Shown here: one piece after another, positions 14,938 to 17,646 of the stretch
How the letters are laid out: every line of letters begins with the position of its first letter
How positions within the stretch are numbered: the first letter of the stretch is position 1
Assembly (NCBI GenBank): GCA_964531285.1
Contig: CAZHDI010000067.1
Location: 1-17,646 of the forward strand
Source of the DNA: CAZHDI01 sp964531285
GTDB taxonomy: Bacteria > Pseudomonadota > Alphaproteobacteria > JAJFIK01
Reading direction: 5' to 3'
DNA length: 17,646 bases
Translations under genes and position numbers: made by a program
Notes under the pieces: model-generated
What the model saw: only the letters and a program-made list of their open reading frames with translations
Databases searched by the model: none
Told to the model about the DNA's origin: nothing

Positions 14938-15879
14938 ATGGTGGCTGAGGGTAACGATCCGGAAGATACGTTGGCGAACCGGTCCGCGGTGTCTCATCAA
15001 AGCGGTCCGGAGGACGACACCGCGCTGCGGCGCGGCGCGAGAGGATCGGACATGGACCCGCTTGATTTGGCGATTATCCCGCCAAAGGGCACACCGGACG
15101 GCAGGCAGTCGGCCTGGCTCGCGGATGTCATCGAGCGGCAGGTGATTCCGCGCCTCTTATTGGTGAATCGGCCGAAGGAACTGGACATGGCGATCGCCGA
15201 GGCCAGCATGGCGGCACCGAGCGGCGAGACCGACCGGGAAGCCTTTTGCCGTCTGGTCGTCGATGGCGACCGGGACGGCGCGATGGCGATCATCGAGGAC
15301 ATGATCAAGTACGGACGCCCGCTGGATGAGATTTTTAGCGGTCTCATGGCGCAGACCGCGCGCGATCTCGGCGGCGCCTGGGAGGATGACACCCTGACCT
15401 TCACGGAGGTGACCGAGGGTCTTGTCACCTTGCATGCATTGTTTCATACCCTCGCGGCCCGGTCGCGGACCGATTCGGAGAATCTGCCGGGGCCGCGCCG
15501 GATCCTGCTGTCCACGGCGCCAGGCGAACAACATATGTTCGGCCTGCTGCTGGTCGGTGACAGTTTCCGGCGCCGCGGCTGGGATGTCTGGGATTCGCCG
15601 ATGGCGGGCGAGGCGGAGCTTCTGGCGACCGTCCGCGCCCATGCGTTCGATGTCGTCGGCTTTTCCTTAGGGCACGAATCCGGCCTCGACGGGCTGGAGC
15701 GCATTATCGCCTCGGTGCGCAGTCATGCGCAGGGCGAGCCTGCGATTCTGGTCGGCGGCCACGTCTTTTTGACCGACCCCGACCGGGCGAAGCAGATCGG
15801 CGCGGACGGCACGGCGGATAACGGGACCCAGGCGATCGGCCTTGCCGATCACCTTCTTGAACGGCGGTTGACGCATTGA
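14938..15879 (+). CDS. ppaA: PpaA/AerR-family cobalamin-binding regulator of photosynthesis genes
   Basis: A protein of 313 aa from the first ATG. Members of this family (AerR in Rhodobacter capsulatus, PpaA in R. sphaeroides) bind cobalamin and modulate PpsR/CrtJ in response to light and oxygen. Residues about 100-172 form a B12-binding helical subdomain (AFCRLVVDGDRDGAMAIIED, then GGAWEDDTLTFTEVTEGLVT). A Rossmann-like B12 domain follows from 186 with E197-x-H199-xx-G202 (PGEQHMFGLLLVGDSFRRRG), a variant of the DxHxxG cobalt-ligand motif, and VGFSLGHESGL and AILVGGHVF. Start choice is uncertain. ATG 14938 is only 2 nt from GGAGG; GTG 14941 is better spaced; ATG 15052 (codon 39) has GAGGA at 7 nt and removes a non-conserved acidic leader. 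It lies 35 nt before ppsR. Confidence 0.92.
   Translation: MVAEGNDPEDTLANRSAVSHQSGPEDDTALRRGARGSDMDPLDLAIIPPKGTPDGRQSAWLADVIERQVIPRLLLVNRPKELDMAIAEASMAAPSGETDREAFCRLVVDGDRDGAMAIIEDMIKYGRPLDEIFSGLMAQTARDLGGAWEDDTLTFTEVTEGLVTLHALFHTLAARSRTDSENLPGPRRILLSTAPGEQHMFGLLLVGDSFRRRGWDVWDSPMAGEAELLATVRAHAFDVVGFSLGHESGLDGLERIIASVRSHAQGEPAILVGGHVFLTDPDRAKQIGADGTADNGTQAIGLADHLLERRLTH
15052..15879 (+). other. Possible short isoform of PpaA/AerR from an internal ATG
   Basis: The in-frame ATG at 15052 begins MDPLDLAIIPPKGTP and has GAGAGGA about 7 nt upstream. It would give a 275-aa protein lacking the first 38 residues. AerR of R. capsulatus is known to exist as long and short forms with opposite effects on photosystem genes; that this organism does the same is inference. 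Confidence 0.4.
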
Positions 15880-15888
15880 CAATGCGTC
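15870..15888 (+). repeat. Perfect 8-bp inverted repeat spanning the ppaA stop codon
   Basis: GACGCATT and AATGCGTC are perfectly complementary around a GAC loop; the ppaA TGA (15877-15879) falls at the stem/loop boundary. No T-run follows, so it is not a classical terminator. It may act as an mRNA processing or stability element between ppaA and ppsR, or be a protein-binding palindrome. Confidence 0.65.
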
Positions 15889-15914
15889 GTTGGTATCAGT
15901 TGGGCGTTTAGGCG

Positions 15915-17312
15915 ATGACAGCACCGGTCACGGATTTCAGATCCCCCCAAGCCTCGCTCGGCACGCTGGACCCGGCGATCGCCGCCCAATTGATCAAGGC
16001 CGGTTCGGATGTGGCGCTGGTGCTCGACGATTCGGGGATCATCCGGGACGTGGCGTTCGGCAGCCAGGATCTGTCCAATGAAGGCTATGCCGATTGGCTG
16101 GGCCGATCCTGGGACGAGACGGTTACCATAGATAGCCGGCCGAAGATCCGGCAACTCCTGAAGGATGCCGCGAACGGGGCTGCCCCGCGCTGGCGGCAGG
16201 TGAATCACCATTCCGCGCGCGGCGAAGATGTCCCGGTCCGGTACATGGCGCTCGATGTCCGGCACAATGGCCGCATCGTGGCCATCGGCCGGGATCTGCG
16301 CGCGATCGCGACCCTCCAGCAACGGCTGATTCAGGTCCAGGGATCGATGGAGCGCGAATATGCGCGCCTGCGCCAGATGGAAACCCGCTACCGGATGCTG
16401 TTCGAAGCGTCCTCCGAACCGGTCCTGATCATCGATCTGGGCACTGGACGCGTGTCCGAAGCCAATGCCGCTGCGCTTGACGCGTTCGGGCGCCGGTCGA
16501 AGCAGATGATCGGCAAACCGTTCGCGGAGTTCTTCGACAAGGCCGAGCGCAAGGATGTGCAGGCCGCGCTCTCCGCGGGACGGGCGGAGGATCTTCCCGT
16601 TCATGTCGGCGAGGAGAGCCAGCGGGCCCTCTTGTCAGGGTCCACCTTCCGGAACGACAACACCGCCTATCTGCTCGCCCGGCTGTCGCTGCCTGCGCGG
16701 CCGGCGGCCGGTGCCGGCACGGTCGCCTCGTTGCAGCTTCACCGTATTCTGCAGAATATGCCGGAAGGGTTCGTGATCACCGATCCGGACCTGACCATCC
16801 TGATGGCGAACCCGGCCTTCCTGGATTTCGCGCATGCCCCGTCGGAAGACCATGTGCGCGGCGAGAAACTCGACCGGTTCATCGGCCGCTCGGAAGTCGA
16901 CATGACTGTTCTGGCCCAGAACCTGCGCCAGTACGGGTTCATCCGGCAGTTCGGCACGGTGTTCCGGGGTCCGTTCGGCGACGGCGAAGAGGTCTATATG
17001 GCCGCCGTGGCCGTGACCGATGGGGAGCACCCCTGTTTCGGTTTTACGATCCGAAGCGCGGCGTCTCAGCTTGCGCCGCCCAAAGCCACCACTGAAAAAA
17101 GTCTTCTCGGCACCGCCGACGAACTCTCCGCGTTGGTTGGCCGCATGTCGCTCAAGGAAATCGTCCGCGAGACGACCGACATCATCGAGCGTCTGTGTAT
17201 TCAGGTCGCGTTGGATCTGACCAGCGATAATCGGGCGTCGGCGGCGGAAATGCTCGGCCTGAGCCGCCAATCGCTCTACGCGAAACTGCGCCGCCACGGC
17301 ATGCAGGACTGA
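15915..17312 (+). CDS. ppsR: PpsR/CrtJ transcriptional repressor of photosynthesis genes
   Basis: A 465-aa PAS-domain repressor. Order: N-terminal PAS (about 20-130), a helical linker (LQQRLIQVQGSMEREYARLR, 134-153), a PAS domain at about 160-265 beginning YRMLFEASSEPVLIID, another PAS at about 276-380 beginning LHRILQNMPEGFVITD, and a Fis-type helix-turn-helix at 415-462 (SDNRASAAEMLGLSRQSLYA). It binds TGT-N12-ACA palindromes and represses bch, crt and puc genes under oxic conditions. C428 (IIERLCIQVAL) is the conserved redox cysteine of the DNA-binding domain; the only other cysteine is C374, so the Cys near residue 250 of Rhodobacter PpsR/CrtJ has no counterpart. ATG 15915 is the first possible start (in-frame TAG at 15909) and has almost no ribosome binding site, suggesting low expression or coupling to ppaA. 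Confidence 0.96.
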   Translation: MTAPVTDFRSPQASLGTLDPAIAAQLIKAGSDVALVLDDSGIIRDVAFGSQDLSNEGYADWLGRSWDETVTIDSRPKIRQLLKDAANGAAPRWRQVNHHSARGEDVPVRYMALDVRHNGRIVAIGRDLRAIATLQQRLIQVQGSMEREYARLRQMETRYRMLFEASSEPVLIIDLGTGRVSEANAAALDAFGRRSKQMIGKPFAEFFDKAERKDVQAALSAGRAEDLPVHVGEESQRALLSGSTFRNDNTAYLLARLSLPARPAAGAGTVASLQLHRILQNMPEGFVITDPDLTILMANPAFLDFAHAPSEDHVRGEKLDRFIGRSEVDMTVLAQNLRQYGFIRQFGTVFRGPFGDGEEVYMAAVAVTDGEHPCFGFTIRSAASQLAPPKATTEKSLLGTADELSALVGRMSLKEIVRETTDIIERLCIQVALDLTSDNRASAAEMLGLSRQSLYAKLRRHGMQD

Positions 17313-17345
17313 CGCGGTCCCGTCCATCAAACGCACCCTTCGGAC

Positions 17346-17363
17346 TGTCAAGTTTAATTGACA
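17346..17363. promoter_or_regulatory. Perfect PpsR/CrtJ operator upstream of bchG
   Basis: TGTCAAGTTTAATTGACA is an exact TGT-N12-ACA site, with arms extending to GACTGTCAA (17343-17351) and TTGACAGTC (17358-17366), 9 bp perfectly complementary around 6 bp. Its right arm contains TTGACA (17358-17363), which can serve as the bchG -35. Bound PpsR would directly block that promoter. Confidence 0.85.
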
Positions 17364-17386
17364 GTCAGGATTGTCAGGTCTAGCGT
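17358..17386 (+). promoter_or_regulatory. bchG: Candidate bchG promoter
   Basis: TTGACA (17358-17363), a 17-nt spacer and TAGCGT (17381-17386, 3 of 6 matches to TATAAT) form a possible promoter. The start of transcription would fall at about 17393, the A of the bchG ATG, implying a leaderless or nearly leaderless mRNA. An alternative -10, TTTAAT (17353-17358), lies inside the operator but lacks a good -35. Confidence 0.45.
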
Positions 17387-17392
17387 CGACCC

Positions 17393-17646
17393 ATGACGCA
17401 GTCAGGCCTCATAACGGATTTGCGCACGCCGCCCGCTCCGGGTGCGGTGCTGGAACTCCTTAAGCCGATCACCTGGTTTCCGCCCATGTGGGCCTATGGC
17501 TGCGGGATGGTTTCCGCCGGCCTGCCGCTGGCCGAACGCTGGCCGGAAATCATTGCCGGCGTGATTCTCGCCGGGCCGCTCCTGTGCGGCATGAGCCAGG
17601 CGGTCAATGACTGGTTCGACCGGCATGTGGACGCGATCAACGAGCC
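17393..17646 (+). CDS. bchG: Bacteriochlorophyll a synthase (prenyltransferase), N-terminal fragment
   Basis: The first 84 codons are present; the gene runs off the right edge, and this stretch is reported here from direct translation. It starts MTQSGLITDLRTPPAPGAVL, followed by LELLKPITWFPPMWAYGCGM (20-39), a first membrane segment, a second hydrophobic stretch (52-66) and GMSQAVNDWFDRHVDAINE (66-84). This is the UbiA-type first Asp-rich motif (D76-R-H-V-D80) of BchG/ChlG. The enzyme esterifies bacteriochlorophyllide a with geranylgeranyl or phytyl diphosphate in the inner membrane. The 80 nt upstream hold a perfect PpsR operator and no Shine-Dalgarno, so it appears to have its own promoter. 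Position after ppsR is usual for alphaproteobacteria, often followed by a pucC-like gene and bchP. Confidence 0.95.
   Translation, partial: MTQSGLITDLRTPPAPGAVLELLKPITWFPPMWAYGCGMVSAGLPLAERWPEIIAGVILAGPLLCGMSQAVNDWFDRHVDAINE

Noticed and set aside
15868..15899. Possible separate ppsR promoter (TTGACG with TATCAG)
   Set aside because: The spacer would be 20 nt, too long for a normal sigma-70 promoter, and the bases are already explained by the hairpin.
15849..16604. Minus-strand open frame of 251 codons across the ppaA-ppsR junction
   Set aside because: Opposes the well-supported PpaA and PpsR proteins; no family resemblance.
1..17646. CRISPR arrays, insertion sequences, tRNA or rRNA genes, phage or defence genes
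   Set aside because: No repeat-spacer pattern, no transposase-like frame or flanking terminal repeats, and no tRNA-like or rRNA-like segment was seen; genes fill the window apart from short gaps and the 14675-14937 region.

Overview
The window is one end of a bacterial photosynthesis gene cluster. The gene set points to a purple or aerobic anoxygenic phototrophic alphaproteobacterium: a type II reaction-centre H subunit (puhA), dark-operative protochlorophyllide reductase (bchL, bchN, bchB), the O2-dependent cyclase acsF, the PpaA/AerR and PpsR/CrtJ regulators, and 5-aminolevulinate synthase (Shemin pathway). DNA is GC-rich throughout, with GC-biased third codon positions. I cannot name the species.

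Layout. Positions 1-14674 hold one uninterrupted minus-strand gene train, read in transcription order: bchF, bchN, bchB, bchH, bchL, bchM, lhaA, puhA, puhB, puhC, an unnamed 101-codon gene, acsF, puhE and the first 33 codons of hemA. Gaps are 0-20 nt, and many junctions are stop/start overlaps of the ATGA, GTGA or TTGA type, so this is almost certainly a single superoperon with translational coupling. A 263-nt divergent intergenic region (14675-14937) carries two abutting PpsR/CrtJ-like palindromes. To its right, on the plus strand, lie ppaA/aerR, ppsR/crtJ and the first 84 codons of bchG. bchG is preceded by a perfect TGT-N12-ACA palindrome.

How it works together. HemA supplies 5-aminolevulinate. 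BchH (with BchD and BchI, not in this window) inserts Mg into protoporphyrin IX. BchM methylates the product and AcsF closes ring E. BchL/BchN/BchB reduce protochlorophyllide, BchF hydrates the 3-vinyl group, and BchG attaches the isoprenoid tail. LhaA and PuhB/PuhC/PuhE assist assembly of LH1 and the reaction centre around PuhA. PpsR represses and PpaA modulates it in response to redox and/or light through B12; their operators flank the locus they belong to.

This is a well-known system in a conserved arrangement, and I did not find a wholly new one. The points worth a second look are local: an N-terminally extended BchF with a strong ribosome binding site, two plausible starts in ppaA, overlapping PpsR sites between divergent promoters, a possibly leaderless bchG, a hairpin on the ppaA stop codon, a PpsR with no cysteine before residue 374, and an uncharacterised 101-aa protein starting at TTG.
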